Shown: positions 63,301 through 64,000 of the stretch, one piece after another
How positions within the stretch are numbered: position 1 is the first letter of the stretch
How the letters are laid out: each line of letters opens with the position of its first letter
DNA from: Trichobilharzia regenti
Lineage: Eukaryota; Platyhelminthes; Trematoda; Strigeidida; Schistosomatidae
Direction of reading: 5' to 3'
Assembly: GCA_944472135.2 (NCBI GenBank)
Contig: OX235270.1
Coordinates: 71,619,168-71,683,167 of the forward strand
DNA: 64,000 nucleotides
Program-made: the position numbers and the translations under genes
Notes under the pieces: generated by a model
Told to the model about the DNA's origin: nothing
Database searches by the model: none
What the model saw: the letters and a program-made list of their open reading frames with translations, nothing else

Positions 63301-63578
63301 TTAAACGACATCGTCAACAAATGGCTGCTTTAGAGGCTGGTATGCGTTTAGTGACTGGTGCAAATACAAATGCTGGTGATGGTGATTCTCTGCTTTTACT
63401 TGATGAAATTAATGTAACTTTATTCAATCTTGTGAGTTCATTGGTTCCTGAACCGTCAAAAACAACAACAACAACGTCACACGAATCTTCATCATCTACA
63501 ATATACGGTCTGCCATCAAGTTGGCCCACAAAGATTGATTTAAGGAAATCTTTGAAATTTAAGGGAATTTCAGAAGAG
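6837..63578 (+). CDS. SKIV2L: SKI2/SKIV2L-type DExH RNA helicase gene, 14 exons, incomplete at the 3' end
   Basis: This gene encodes the helicase of the Ski complex, which unwinds and threads mRNA into the cytoplasmic exosome (known family role). Fourteen exons were assembled by frame and GT/AG borders: 6837/6855-7067, 7100-7426, 8861-9123, 10986-11139, 17786-18065, 18988-19137, 33840-34007, 35953-36167, 37555-37702, 42193-42428, 45137-45418, 57757-57990, 61462-61665 and 63150-63578. Junction phases agree throughout, giving 1101 codons when counted from 6855. Motif I AHTSAGKT, Ia [48 protein letters not shown] and [12 protein letters not shown] occur in order. The order matches animal SKIV2L rather than MTR4, as does the segment after motif VI. 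The last 300 or so residues expected for the family are not in the window. The introns hold nearly all the transposons described here. Confidence 0.95.
7068..7099 (+). other. 32-bp micro-intron
   Basis: The segment starts gtactt and ends ttcag. Removing it joins ...TELK to SEAAV... in phase 0, while reading through it hits a stop at 7083. Very short introns near the 5' end of genes are a known schistosome trait. Confidence 0.85.
7100..7426 (+). CDS. SKIV2L: SKI2 exon 2 (N-terminal region)
   Basis: The exon has 109 codons, phase 0 at both ends, from ttcag|AGTGAAGCT to ATTTTA|gtaagt. It reads [12 protein letters not shown] at the start and ends with KSYAIL. YAI followed by the next exon's EDTT corresponds to the WAIPVD segment that precedes the helicase core in animal SKIV2L. 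The middle is Ser-rich and probably disordered. It is followed by a 1.4-kb intron holding a minus-strand CR1-like relic. Confidence 0.85.
7590..8690 (-). mobile_element. CR1-like LINE relic in intron 2
   Basis: Broken minus-strand frames give, in order from 8690 down, [18 protein letters not shown] and [12 protein letters not shown] (RT region), [27 protein letters not shown], and [15 protein letters not shown] with [17 protein letters not shown], the usual end of CR1-type ORF2. Frameshifts and stops show it is inactive. Confidence 0.8.
8861..9123 (+). CDS. SKIV2L: SKI2 exon 3: start of RecA1, motifs Q, I and Ia
   Basis: The exon starts after tttttcgtag in phase 0 and ends in phase 2 (TTCAG|gtataa). 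It holds [17 protein letters not shown], the Q-motif-like region of Ski2 helicases; [18 protein letters not shown], the Walker A ATP-binding loop; and [17 protein letters not shown], motif Ia, which contacts RNA. Family identity is close to certain from this exon alone. Confidence 0.97.
9124..9639. other. Intron 3, left part
   Basis: This is AT-rich intronic sequence; nothing recognised. Confidence 0.5.
9640..10545 (+). mobile_element. Old RTE-A relic
   Basis: The DNA is recognisably similar to RTE-A copies elsewhere in the window: NIRQLF near 9660, [20 protein letters not shown] near 9865-9920, a decayed FxDLKAxFDxV near 10170, the [13 protein letters not shown] region as damaged DNA near 10330, and LLPGK followed by a decayed YADD region near 10440. 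It is full of stops and indels. Confidence 0.75.
10986..11139 (+). CDS. SKIV2L: SKI2 exon 4: motif Ib to the first half of motif II
   Basis: The exon completes the Arg codon split after exon 3 (AG|G) and reads [16 protein letters not shown], then [13 protein letters not shown] (the conserved TTEIL segment), and ends DLEIVIMDE|gtaagt in phase 0. The DExH box is cut exactly between DE and VH by the following 6.6-kb intron. Confidence 0.97.
11140..11365. other. Intron 4, first part
   Basis: Nothing recognised between the exon 4 donor and the RTE-B relic. Confidence 0.4.
11366..11910 (-). mobile_element. RTE-B 3' end relic
   Basis: It starts on the plus strand with an ATT-repeat (the reverse of the RTE tail), then TTCCGAGTGGAACACAGGGC, the 3' end shared with the RTE-B copies at 39.4, 53.9 and 60.4 kb. 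The minus strand holds decayed IGHxLRRPxxxxxRQ-like text and, near 11800, [11 protein letters not shown], the family's C-terminal region. It is 5' truncated. Confidence 0.8.
11995..12660. other. A-rich stretch and AT-rich intron
   Basis: 12008-12140 is very A-rich, with many A runs broken by C, G or T. The remainder is AT-rich. Part may be the 3' untranslated region of the family C element that ends about 12660. No gene seen. Confidence 0.5.
12682..13785 (-). CDS. Reverse transcriptase C-terminal part, family C LINE (367 codons)
   Basis: This is an open frame encoding the palm and thumb of a non-LTR reverse transcriptase. Motifs are [11 protein letters not shown] (first catalytic Asp), [18 protein letters not shown] (catalytic Asp pair), [12 protein letters not shown] and [13 protein letters not shown], then a 130-residue tail rich in Leu. 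The N-terminal half lies beyond the inserted RTE-A at 15014-15286, so no full protein can be made. Confidence 0.8.
   Translation of the reverse strand: MDAAAVFHHNIVSSLDKEAKYVRCTFLDYTSAFDSVPRGLLLNKLSLTQTESWAINWLHSYFSNRMQYTVYNGVASSPLLTEAGVPQGAVLSPSLFSFFLHELPLSDEINFVKYADDLTVSLPVKSQSDCFKLNSFLSDISQWSKLNGLTLNPSKCQTVDFSFRHKRDLQTLVSTHDVCRVEGTIIETKSDAKYLGLVISSDLTWSSHIQMISKKVFRLTYYIKKLRLTGVPQPLLSQFVNSHILPILLYCSPLVFPGLLKKDYTILRRMLKVVSRTSGVKLSQLVTTLVDKHLNTCEKWSKTILSDCQHPLYSQLSPCISSGRTRNQYKIIYARTTKYRNSTIPYLARVLSDRDNVKRETYDLLCC
13833..15013 (-). mobile_element. 5'-truncated RTE-A inserted in family C, AGCTTAG target duplication
   Basis: The insert is 13840-15006, with AGCTTAG at 13833-13839 and 15007-15013. 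On the minus strand it begins inside the RT ([18 protein letters not shown]), continues [58 protein letters not shown] and [17 protein letters not shown] with a stop, then a 3' untranslated region ending in CAGA repeats. Two frames overlap near 14616-14674, a single frameshift. The duplication shows ordinary target-primed insertion. Confidence 0.92.
15381..15913. other. Intron 4, AT-rich, unassigned
   Basis: No gene or repeat recognised between the family C element and the miniature Ty3-type element. Confidence 0.4.
15915..16994 (-). mobile_element. Miniature Ty3-type LTR element with fused gag/integrase remnant
   Basis: LTRs at 16665-16990 (5', 326 bp) and 15919-16243 (3', 325 bp) begin TGTAACAACA and end CACCACA on the plus strand and differ visibly only by one A. 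CCTG precedes the left LTR (15915-15918) and follows the right one (16991-16994). The interior is only about 420 bp. A purine run lies next to the 3' LTR (minus strand GGGGGACGAG), as expected for a polypurine tract. LTR length and the integrase tail recall Boudicca-type elements (from memory). A solo LTR of the family is at 59.4 kb. Confidence 0.9.
16244..16664 (-). pseudogene. In-frame fusion of gag N-terminus to integrase C-terminus
   Basis: The minus-strand frame reads [18 protein letters not shown] and [20 protein letters not shown], a gag-like start. It then passes without a stop into [19 protein letters not shown] and [14 protein letters not shown], the C-terminal chromatin/DNA-binding tail of a Ty3-type integrase. 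Everything between (protease, RT, RNase H, integrase core) is missing. The open frame extends into both LTRs (16236-16733). Confidence 0.8.
17246..17500 (+). repeat. tRNA-headed SINE
   Basis: The head has an A-box-like GTGATTCAGTGCTAGG and a B-box-like GGGATTCGATTCCCGG (about 17293-17308). The body contains AAGGAGGGGGAAGATTGGGTG and GCTCAAGCTTGAAGTCC and ends in an AATAAAAAAA tail. The body recurs without the head at 33.5 kb. Not a working tRNA: no acceptor stem or normal spacing. Confidence 0.7.
17722..17747. repeat. AT dinucleotide microsatellite
   Basis: About 13 AT units, just 38 bases left of SKI2 exon 5. Confidence 0.95.
17786..18065 (+). CDS. SKIV2L: SKI2 exon 5: end of motif II and motif III
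   Basis: The exon begins after attgtacag with [15 protein letters not shown], which completes the DEVH box. It carries motif III as [18 protein letters not shown] and the [10 protein letters not shown] strand that links the two RecA domains. It ends in phase 1 within the codon after NVQ (CAGG|gtaagc). Continuing past this donor gives only intronic sequence and a stop near 18181. Confidence 0.97.
18320..18361. repeat. AT dinucleotide microsatellite
   Basis: About 21 AT units in intron 5, length probably variable. Confidence 0.95.
18650..18870 (-). repeat. tRNA-headed SINE, minus strand
   Basis: On the minus strand an A-box-like TAGCTGATTGGTGGTAACG is followed by a B-box-like GGTTCGAATCTTAGG (18763-18777). 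The flanking body is not shared with other SINEs in the window. It ends shortly before exon 6. Confidence 0.55.
18988..19137 (+). CDS. SKIV2L: SKI2 exon 6: RecA linker, basic
   Basis: The exon is bounded by tatatag and a C|gtaagt donor. It restores a Gly codon with exon 5 and reads [17 protein letters not shown], then a Lys/Pro/Asn-rich tract ending HFRPLP. In animal SKIV2L the equivalent segment between the RecA domains is also variable and basic. It lies at the left border of the largest intron (14.7 kb). Confidence 0.88.
19255..19440 (+). repeat. tRNA-headed SINE (family shared with 35.4 kb)
   Basis: The head reads GTGGCACAGTGGTTAGGAC (A box) and GGGTTCGATCC (B box), with a hairpin ACCATGCACATGGT between. 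The body ends ACGGTGTGGAATCAAGCTGT followed by AATAAAAAA. The same body and head occur inverted at 35.42-35.60 kb. Confidence 0.8.
19805..20000 (-). mobile_element. PLE 3' end relic
   Basis: GATAAAACAGTGTACAGT and ACGTTTCGAACACAGTTTAT match, with changes, the end of the PLE fragment at 29.78-29.95 kb, including the order of the T-rich stretch that follows. It directly precedes CR1-like element D. Confidence 0.65.
21687..23612 (+). mobile_element. 5'-truncated RTE-A nested in RTE-B, with long intact RT frame
   Basis: The insert is about 21692-23607, with AGGTG at 21687-21691 and 23608-23612. It starts just before the RT ([16 protein letters not shown] text) and ends in a 3' untranslated region with GACAGAAAGAC. 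It is among the best preserved RTE-A copies here; see the coding entry. Confidence 0.85.
21906..23435 (+). CDS. RTE-A reverse transcriptase, 509 codons open
   Basis: The frame is open from the start of the RT domain to the natural stop. It reads [78 protein letters not shown] (first catalytic Asp), [34 protein letters not shown] (catalytic Asp pair), FTYLGSCIS, then a tail with [20 protein letters not shown] and [17 protein letters not shown]. The endonuclease is missing through 5' truncation, so this copy cannot move alone. The clade is RTE by domain order and tail motif; Perere-3/SR3 may be its named relative (recalled, unchecked). Confidence 0.9.
   Translation: MKRGKAAGPDGIIPEVFKYGGDILVCRLTEVLGKVWESETVPSDWGKSLIIPIFKKGNKSSCDNHRGISLTNIVSKILGSVIMHRLSRTREEQTRENQAGFRPGRGCIDHIFTLRQILEHRHTFRRPTIVIFLDLKAAFDSVDRKVLWQCLTVKGVPRKYIALIKALYSNSRSRVRAYGELSSELVTTSGVRQGCPLSPFLFNFIIDMLMEVSLTERNDLGIDLLPGNNLMDLEYADDIVLLGEDADKMQSLLNTLSSNLRMFGMRFAPTKCKMLLQDWTTSTPNLVIGSEVIEHVDHFTYLGSCISTNGLIGDEISARIRKARAAFADLHHLWRRRDIRLSTKGRVYCSSVRSVLLYGSETWPIRVEDMKRLTAFDHRCLRSLSHVRWFHKVSNVDVRRRVLGKEGKSIDEAIKLHRLRWLGHVLRMPNHRLPRRALLADIGSGWKRASGGQTKTWHQSMKSLTVKLSQVGRCRLPGWGPRDSRNQWLETIGDMAQNRCQWRRCIQSL
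25640..26180 (-). mobile_element. PLE C-terminal relic
   Basis: Plus-strand text GATTCGATGTACAGGGATCC, GTCAACCTGTCCCTCCACCT and TTGTATGTTAGTGTATGCAT corresponds to the reverse of the GIY-YIG C-terminal region at 30.0-30.2 kb. No open frame remains. Confidence 0.6.
26181..26724. other. Intron 6, unassigned
   Basis: AT-rich; nothing recognised. Confidence 0.4.
26725..28867 (-). mobile_element. Rearranged RTE-A copy
   Basis: Minus strand. The 3' end with CAGACAGACAGACAGG lies at 26725-26745. Above it are C-terminal text, then [79 protein letters not shown] and [19 protein letters not shown]. 27027-28630 is nearly identical to 50192-51783 in inverse orientation and shares its frameshifts. A 237-bp piece of RT DNA (28029-28265) is repeated at 28631-28867. 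Inactive. Confidence 0.88.
28868..29779. other. Intron 6, unassigned, with a short codon-like stretch
   Basis: The minus strand at 28870-28990 ([18 protein letters not shown]) may be a small retroelement fragment. On the plus strand, 29062-29172 reads [20 protein letters not shown] and on to [13 protein letters not shown] and a stop, open from about 29017. It has no recognised relatives. No splice sites tie it to SKI2. Confidence 0.35.
29780..30302 (-). mobile_element. Fold-back PLE fragment with long terminal inverted repeats
   Basis: The first 75 or so bases from 29780 (TCCATTATGGGTAAATTTTG...) are the exact reverse complement of the last ones ending at 30302, as far as GTGCTCGAAACGTC. Between them the minus strand codes [51 protein letters not shown] and [12 protein letters not shown], the C-terminal part of a GIY-YIG type PLE protein. 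No clear target duplication was seen. Confidence 0.8.
30303..30620 (+). mobile_element. Second PLE fragment, opposite orientation
   Basis: The reverse strand has AGTGGTTAACCTGCCTTTCC and ACTGTGTGTGATTGTATGCT, matching the relic at 25.9 kb in the other direction. It sits back to back with the fold-back fragment. No frame is preserved. Confidence 0.55.
30621..31199. other. Intron 6, unassigned
   Basis: Nothing recognised. Confidence 0.4.
31200..31335 (+). repeat. tRNA-headed SINE-like repeat
   Basis: GTGGTCCAGCGGAGGAATGC (A-box region) is followed by GGGGGTTCGATCCACGG (B box, about 31253-31269). The spacing and lack of a closing acceptor stem argue against a real tRNA. Confidence 0.6.
31490..33470 (+). 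mobile_element. Decayed family C LINE copy
   Basis: Reads [20 protein letters not shown], then after a foreign piece of about 260 bp [34 protein letters not shown], the YADGL box (decayed from YADDL), [20 protein letters not shown] and [20 protein letters not shown], and the C-terminal end near 33225. Same family as 12.7-15.4 kb. Stops and frameshifts throughout; the altered YADD box shows loss of RT function. Confidence 0.82.
31926..31948. repeat. AT dinucleotide microsatellite
   Basis: About 11 TA units inside the foreign piece that splits the family C copy. Confidence 0.9.
33468..33665 (+). repeat. Palindromic AAT/ATT tract and SINE body
   Basis: 33468-33498 is (ATA)n followed by (ATT)n, able to fold. 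33499-33665 shares GTAAAGGGGGAAGATTGGGTG, GCTCATGCTTGAGACC and CGCTTGGAATGCAAATGAATA with the SINE body at 17.3-17.5 kb, here without a clear tRNA head. Confidence 0.65.
33840..34007 (+). CDS. SKIV2L: SKI2 exon 7: motif IV
   Basis: The acceptor is tttaccag. The split codon from exon 6 becomes Pro, then [19 protein letters not shown] and [24 protein letters not shown] is motif IV of the second RecA domain. It ends in phase 1 (CACA|gttagt). It is an isolated 168-nt exon between a 14.7-kb and a 1.9-kb intron. Confidence 0.94.
34008..34785. other. Intron 7, left part
   Basis: Nothing recognised. Confidence 0.4.
34786..35280. mobile_element. Two RTE-A relics, opposed
   Basis: 34786-35095 is the RTE-A 3' end on the minus strand (GTCTATCTGTCTGTTTTCAA, then the 3' untranslated region and CTGGTTGGGGTTCTCGGGAC on the minus strand). 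35096-35280 is RTE-A C-terminal DNA on the plus strand, with decayed [21 protein letters not shown] text. The two meet near 35095 as an inverted pair. Confidence 0.75.
35420..35600 (-). repeat. tRNA-headed SINE, inverted relative of 19.3 kb
   Basis: On the minus strand it has GTGGCACAGTGGTTAGGAT and a B-box-like GGTTCGATCCCCTGCCGACG, the ACCATGCACATGGT hairpin, and a body ending ACGGTGTGGAATCAAGCTGT. Opposite in orientation to the copy at 19.26 kb; the pair brackets SKI2 exon 7. Confidence 0.8.
35755..35832 (+). repeat. tRNA-like SINE head
   Basis: TATCTCAGCTGGTAGACCG (A box) and TTGGTTTGAATCTTGCC (B box) lie about 120 bases before SKI2 exon 8. Short; no body recognised. Confidence 0.5.
35953..36167 (+). 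CDS. SKIV2L: SKI2 exon 8: RecA2
   Basis: The acceptor is ttaaccag. The split codon becomes ATG, followed by [18 protein letters not shown] and, near the end, [19 protein letters not shown], the conserved GLxxHHxGxxPxLKE segment of Ski2/MTR4 helicases. It ends LLKE|gtaggc in phase 0. Confidence 0.95.
36258..36368 (+). repeat. tRNA-headed SINE-like repeat
   Basis: CCGAGTGGTCAGATGGCTC (A-box region) and TTGCGGGTTTGAACCCCGTG (B box) occur in intron 8. The rest of the element was not identified. Confidence 0.6.
36765..37150 (-). mobile_element. RTE-B 3' end relic
   Basis: CATCTCCTCTTCACATGATC, ATGTCACCTTTGGGCAACAA and the later GACTGGCTATCTGATTTTTG...GAGTGAAGAAAGGTGTTGG parallel the RTE-B end at 39.5-39.8 kb. 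Heavily decayed. Confidence 0.65.
37555..37702 (+). CDS. SKIV2L: SKI2 exon 9: motif V
   Basis: After cacaccag the exon reads [15 protein letters not shown] and [18 protein letters not shown], which is motif V, then [11 protein letters not shown]. It ends in phase 1 (TCAA|gtcagt). The number of residues between DG and the EY of the next exon equals that in vertebrate SKIV2L, so no exon is missing in the 4.5-kb intron that follows. Confidence 0.96.
37703..38179. other. Intron 9, left part
   Basis: Nothing recognised. A GT/AG-bounded stretch near 37767-37802 was considered as an extra exon and rejected, because exon 9 joins exon 10 directly. Confidence 0.4.
38180..38510. repeat. Unnamed interspersed repeat, copy 1
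   Basis: The blocks ACATCAAGTAGCAGGGAGATAG-type text, AGCAAATGATACAG, AGAAACACAATATGAAGGCC, AGAAGTAGTACAAC and ACCAAATTGCAAAGGAACATTCC recur in the same order, with substitutions, at 58.62-58.95 kb. No coding capacity and no known family recognised. Confidence 0.65.
38511..39410. other. Intron 9, unassigned, with a C run
   Basis: A run of 12 C begins at 38949. The minus strand at 38560-38700 might be a tiny LINE fragment, but no motif was secure. Confidence 0.35.
39411..41318 (-). mobile_element. 5'-truncated RTE-B with 18-bp target duplication
   Basis: The body is 39429-41300. GACAAGATGTAATGAAAT (39411-39428) and the same sequence with one change (C for T, 41301-41318) flank it. Minus-strand order: [134 protein letters not shown], and the end [18 protein letters not shown]...[11 protein letters not shown], then (ATT)n on the plus strand. 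Several frameshifts. The endonuclease half is absent by truncation. Confidence 0.92.
41319..42192. other. Intron 9, right part
   Basis: AT-rich with a short GTT repeat at about 41480-41500. No element identified. Confidence 0.4.
42193..42428 (+). CDS. SKIV2L: SKI2 exon 10: motif VI
   Basis: The acceptor is a T-run plus ag. The phase-1 A from exon 9 plus GT makes Ser, then [15 protein letters not shown] (motif VI, arginine finger region), a Ser-rich loop, and [18 protein letters not shown] with [10 protein letters not shown], the Ski2-specific stretch before the arch. It ends SPQ|gtatat in phase 0. Confidence 0.97.
42640..42940 (-). repeat. Sm-alpha-like SINE with hammerhead-like motif
   Basis: On the minus strand a tRNA-like head (GATGGCTGAACAGTCTATGA as A box, GGGTTAGAATCCC as B box) is followed by a hammerhead-like core at 42780-42751: CGATGAG ... 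GACGAAAC, then AGCTGTC, where cleavage would fall. Flanking CCAGGG and CCCTGG can pair as stem I. The CUGAUGA box is damaged (U changed to C). A sister copy lies at 62.7 kb. The link to Schistosoma Sm-alpha elements, which are known to carry hammerhead ribozymes, is from memory. Confidence 0.75.
42941..44217. other. Intron 10, unassigned
   Basis: AT-rich. The part next to 44217 is probably the 3' untranslated region of the PLE that follows. Nothing else recognised. Confidence 0.4.
44218..44990 (-). mobile_element. PLE, 5'-truncated, GIY-YIG part intact
   Basis: A 249-codon open frame on the minus strand reads [60 protein letters not shown] (GIY-YIG core, here S-Y-T-G), [40 protein letters not shown] and a C-terminal LPWPSSQEW. 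In PLEs this endonuclease makes the target nick (family knowledge). The reverse transcriptase part is missing. Confidence 0.85.
45137..45418 (+). CDS. SKIV2L: SKI2 exon 11: start of arch region
   Basis: The exon has 94 codons, phase 0 at both ends. It opens [20 protein letters not shown], which corresponds to the MMKRSF helix after motif VI, and ends [10 protein letters not shown]|gttagt, matching the EYY segment of the family. It is followed by a 12.3-kb intron. Confidence 0.92.
45419..46639. other. Intron 11, left part, unassigned
   Basis: 46030-46290 is GC-richer than its surroundings and may be part of a repeat, but nothing in the window matches it. Confidence 0.35.
46640..47600 (+). mobile_element. 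Old RTE-A relic
   Basis: TTGTCATATTTCTTGTCCTA (IVIFLDLK region), GATGTAGTCATTATAGGGGA (DDIVLLGE region), GACAAAATCCAGAGTCTTTC (DKMQSL) and AAATGTAAGATGGCTCTT (KCKMAL) follow the RTE-A order; later parts match its C-terminal region. No frame remains. Confidence 0.7.
47601..48029. other. Intron 11, unassigned
   Basis: AT-rich; nothing recognised. Confidence 0.4.
48030..52056 (+). mobile_element. Near full-length RTE-A copy, frameshifted
   Basis: It has a 5' untranslated region (about 48030-48780), then endonuclease text ([54 protein letters not shown]), a middle segment ([38 protein letters not shown]), and RT pieces ([73 protein letters not shown]). The C-terminal text and 3' end have GACTTGAACTGCTACACATC and CAGTCAGTCAGTCGG. 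At least six frame breaks make it inactive. It is the only RTE-A copy here with a recognisable 5' half. 50192-51783 is nearly identical, inverted, to 27027-28630. Confidence 0.88.
52130..52979. other. Intron 11, unassigned
   Basis: AT-rich with a G run at about 52949; nothing recognised. Confidence 0.4.
52980..53760. mobile_element. Opposed pair of RTE-A 3' relics
   Basis: 52980-53290 (plus strand) and 53420-53760 (minus strand) both contain decayed forms of the RTE-A C-terminal region: GGTGGTCAAACCAAAACATG (GGQTKTWH), and on the minus strand [24 protein letters not shown] text from the [18 protein letters not shown] region. They face each other across about 130 bases. Confidence 0.65.
53850..57205 (-). 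mobile_element. Near full-length RTE-B copy, decayed
   Basis: Minus strand. The 5' untranslated region (57205 to about 56975) matches that of the RTE-B at 21.3 kb. The endonuclease start follows ([47 protein letters not shown]), then [17 protein letters not shown] text, [35 protein letters not shown], a middle part, [35 protein letters not shown], the FADD region, and the C-terminal end near 53997 with an ATT tail at 53849-53857. Many frameshifts. It shows the full domain order of the family. Confidence 0.85.
57206..57756. other. Intron 11, right end
   Basis: T-rich sequence before the exon 12 acceptor; nothing else. Confidence 0.45.
57757..57990 (+). CDS. SKIV2L: SKI2 exon 12: arch/KOW-type insertion
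   Basis: The acceptor is cccctag; 78 codons, phase 0 to 0. It reads [16 protein letters not shown], then [14 protein letters not shown], which aligns with the LSAGRVVVV strand in the insertion domain of SKIV2L. It ends KNESEIQ|gtgagt. The order and spacing after YYQ of exon 11 match the family without a gap. Confidence 0.9.
57991..58619. other. Intron 12, left part
   Basis: Nothing recognised. Confidence 0.4.
58620..58950. repeat. Unnamed interspersed repeat, copy 2
   Basis: Matches the 38.18-38.51 kb repeat in order: GATAGCAGACAGATACATTT, AGTAAATGATTCAG, AACAATATGAACGGCAGAAG, AAAGATCTGTGCAAAT and ACACCAAATTCCAAATGAAC. It lies in the same orientation as copy 1, and identity is moderate by eye. 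Confidence 0.65.
58951..59406. other. Intron 12, unassigned
   Basis: Nothing recognised. Confidence 0.4.
59407..59750. mobile_element. Solo LTR of the Ty3-type family, GTAG target duplication
   Basis: The LTR at 59411-59746 (336 bp) begins TGTAACAACAGAAGACAAGG and ends CACCACA, like those at 15.9 and 16.7 kb but diverged. GTAG is present on both sides (59407-59410 and 59747-59750). Left of it there is also an A, so a 5-bp AGTAG duplication is possible if the terminal A of the LTR is counted as target. Confidence 0.88.
59760..59850 (-). repeat. tRNA-like SINE head, minus strand
   Basis: On the minus strand ATCAATGGCACACAGGTAGA (A box) is followed by GGTCCGGGACTCGATCC (B box). The body was not identified. 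Confidence 0.55.
59851..60369. other. Intron 12, unassigned
   Basis: Nothing recognised. Confidence 0.4.
60370..61255 (-). mobile_element. RTE-B 3' end relic, interrupted
   Basis: On the plus strand an ATT-type tail, then GGTTCCGAGTGAAACATAGG, ATCTCCACTTCGTTCTATTT, CCTAGGACGACCAACTCGTC and ATATATGCCCGATCCATCC match the RTE-B ends at 53.9 and 39.5 kb. The family sequence resumes after 61129 with TTTGTTCCCATAGTTTCTTG and GGCCATTTCATCTTCAATATG. Confidence 0.82.
60672..61129. mobile_element. 448-bp unfamiliar insertion, GTTAG target duplication, AGTAA-repeat tail
   Basis: The body 60677-61124 begins CGGATGCCGGCGCTCTCC and ends GGAGTAAAGTAAAGTAA. GTTAG occurs at 60672-60676 and 61125-61129. It is clearly GC-richer than the surrounding DNA. 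No protein frame and no A/B boxes were recognised. The short tandem tail with a target duplication suggests copying by LINE machinery (SINE-like, inference). No second copy is in the window. Confidence 0.75.
61462..61665 (+). CDS. SKIV2L: SKI2 exon 13: acidic, low-complexity part of the arch
   Basis: The acceptor is tttccatag and the donor CCAAAT|gtaggt; 68 codons, phase 0 to 0. It reads [14 protein letters not shown], a run of Asn/Glu/Asp, then [11 protein letters not shown]. Similarity to other species is weak, but the frame is open, both borders are good and neighbouring phases fit. Another frame across 61328-61594 is also open, but it is not bounded by compatible splice sites. Confidence 0.78.
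61666..62689. other. Intron 13, left part
   Basis: Only a GT microsatellite was recognised. Confidence 0.45.
62002..62025. repeat. GT dinucleotide microsatellite
   Basis: About 12 GT units. Confidence 0.95.
62690..62960 (-). repeat. Sm-alpha-like SINE with well-preserved hammerhead core
   Basis: On the minus strand the head has GTGGCTGAATGGTCTACGAG (A box) and TAGGTTCTAACC (B box). The core at 62840-62811 reads CTGATGA, AGAGTCTCAAACTAGGAC, GAAAC. GAGTGC just before and GTACTC just after can pair as stem I; GTC with GAC forms stem II. The two invariant boxes CUGAUGA and GAAA are intact, unlike the 42.7-kb copy. The cleavage triplet would be CGT/GTG rather than GTC, so activity is doubtful. 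A tandem GAGCTAGCTAGCTC is present between the A and B boxes. Confidence 0.8.
63150..63578 (+). CDS. SKIV2L: SKI2 exon 14: end of arch, start of C-terminal part
   Basis: The acceptor is tgattttag; 143 codons, phase 0, donor GAAGAG|gtatgc. It includes [17 protein letters not shown] and, near the end, [19 protein letters not shown], which corresponds to the DPVNDLQLKD segment that leads into the helicase-associated C-terminal domain. The remaining C-terminal exons should lie right of the window. Confidence 0.9.
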
Positions 63579-64000
63579 GTATGCTTCTAGTTTGTTCTAC
63601 TTTTATTTACCTGAAAAATATCACGCTTTTTCCAGAAGATGTATTTTTATATTAAGATGAAGTTGGCGAAGTTCTAACGGAAGTTTGTGTCCGATACGAT
63701 CCACCAAACTGGGTAGGAGGAATGATACACACTGATGGCATTTAATCGTGGTGATCTTATATCGCGAATGTTAACGTGCTTCTTTTCCTTTAACTTCTTG
63801 TTCATTCTCTGATAGAGGCATTCGCACATAGTGCTGAAAAGTCTCGAAACACAACGAATTAGATGTCCAGTTCTATTGGTTTTCTCTTCTTTTGTGACTA
63901 ATTCTGGTTAATGATGAAAATGCCGCCTTGAAGATAACAGAATCCATATAATCCGACTTTTGGAAACATTAGTCCTGTTTTGTTAAGACAGTTAATTACG
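63579..64000. other. Start of intron 14
   Basis: Intronic sequence after the exon 14 donor. No further exon before the window ends. Confidence 0.5.

Overview
The window looks like chromosomal DNA of a blood fluke (Schistosoma or a close schistosomatid). The reasons are the AT-rich introns, a very short 5' intron (32 bp) beside 3' introns of up to 14.7 kb, and the repeat mixture: RTE-clade and CR1/Jockey-group LINEs, Penelope-like elements (PLEs) with GIY-YIG ends, BEL/Pao and Ty3-type LTR elements, and tRNA-headed SINEs carrying hammerhead-like motifs. No species name can be assigned from the sequence alone.

One host gene is recognisable: a plus-strand SKI2/SKIV2L-type DExH RNA helicase, the helicase subunit of the Ski complex that feeds mRNA to the cytoplasmic exosome. 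Fourteen exons were placed by reading frame and GT/AG borders between about 6837 and 63578. From the acceptor at 6855 the phases agree at every junction and the exons sum to 3303 nt (1101 codons). Helicase motifs I, Ia, Ib, II, III, IV, V and VI appear in order, followed by the arch/insertion region. The start of the N-terminus is unclear. The C-terminal helicase-associated part lies beyond the right edge.

Everything else is intronic or upstream and is mostly transposon. 1-6.8 kb: a solo BEL/Pao LTR, then a complete gag-only BEL/Pao element with apparently identical 358-bp LTRs and a GCATA target duplication, inserted in the tail of a PLE. 7.4-17.8 kb: CR1-like, RTE-A and RTE-B relics, a Jockey/CR1-group element (family C) interrupted by RTE-A, and a miniature Ty3-type element. 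19-33.8 kb (largest intron): a three-level nest in which a CR1-like element D contains RTE-B, which contains RTE-A; a rearranged RTE-A copy; fold-back PLE fragments; a second family C copy. 34-45 kb: SINEs, a truncated RTE-B with an 18-bp target duplication, a hammerhead SINE and a PLE. 45-57.7 kb: a long RTE-A copy, part of which is an almost identical inverted copy of the one at 27-28.6 kb, and a long RTE-B copy. 58-64 kb: a Ty3-type solo LTR, an RTE-B relic interrupted by an unfamiliar 448-bp element, and a second hammerhead SINE.

Family letters (A, B: RTE clade; C: Jockey/CR1 group; D: CR1-like) are working labels used here. Links to named schistosome families (SR2, Perere-3/SR3, Boudicca, Sinbad, Sm-alpha) are from memory and were not checked by search. 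No rRNA, true tRNA, CRISPR or bacterial-type feature was seen.
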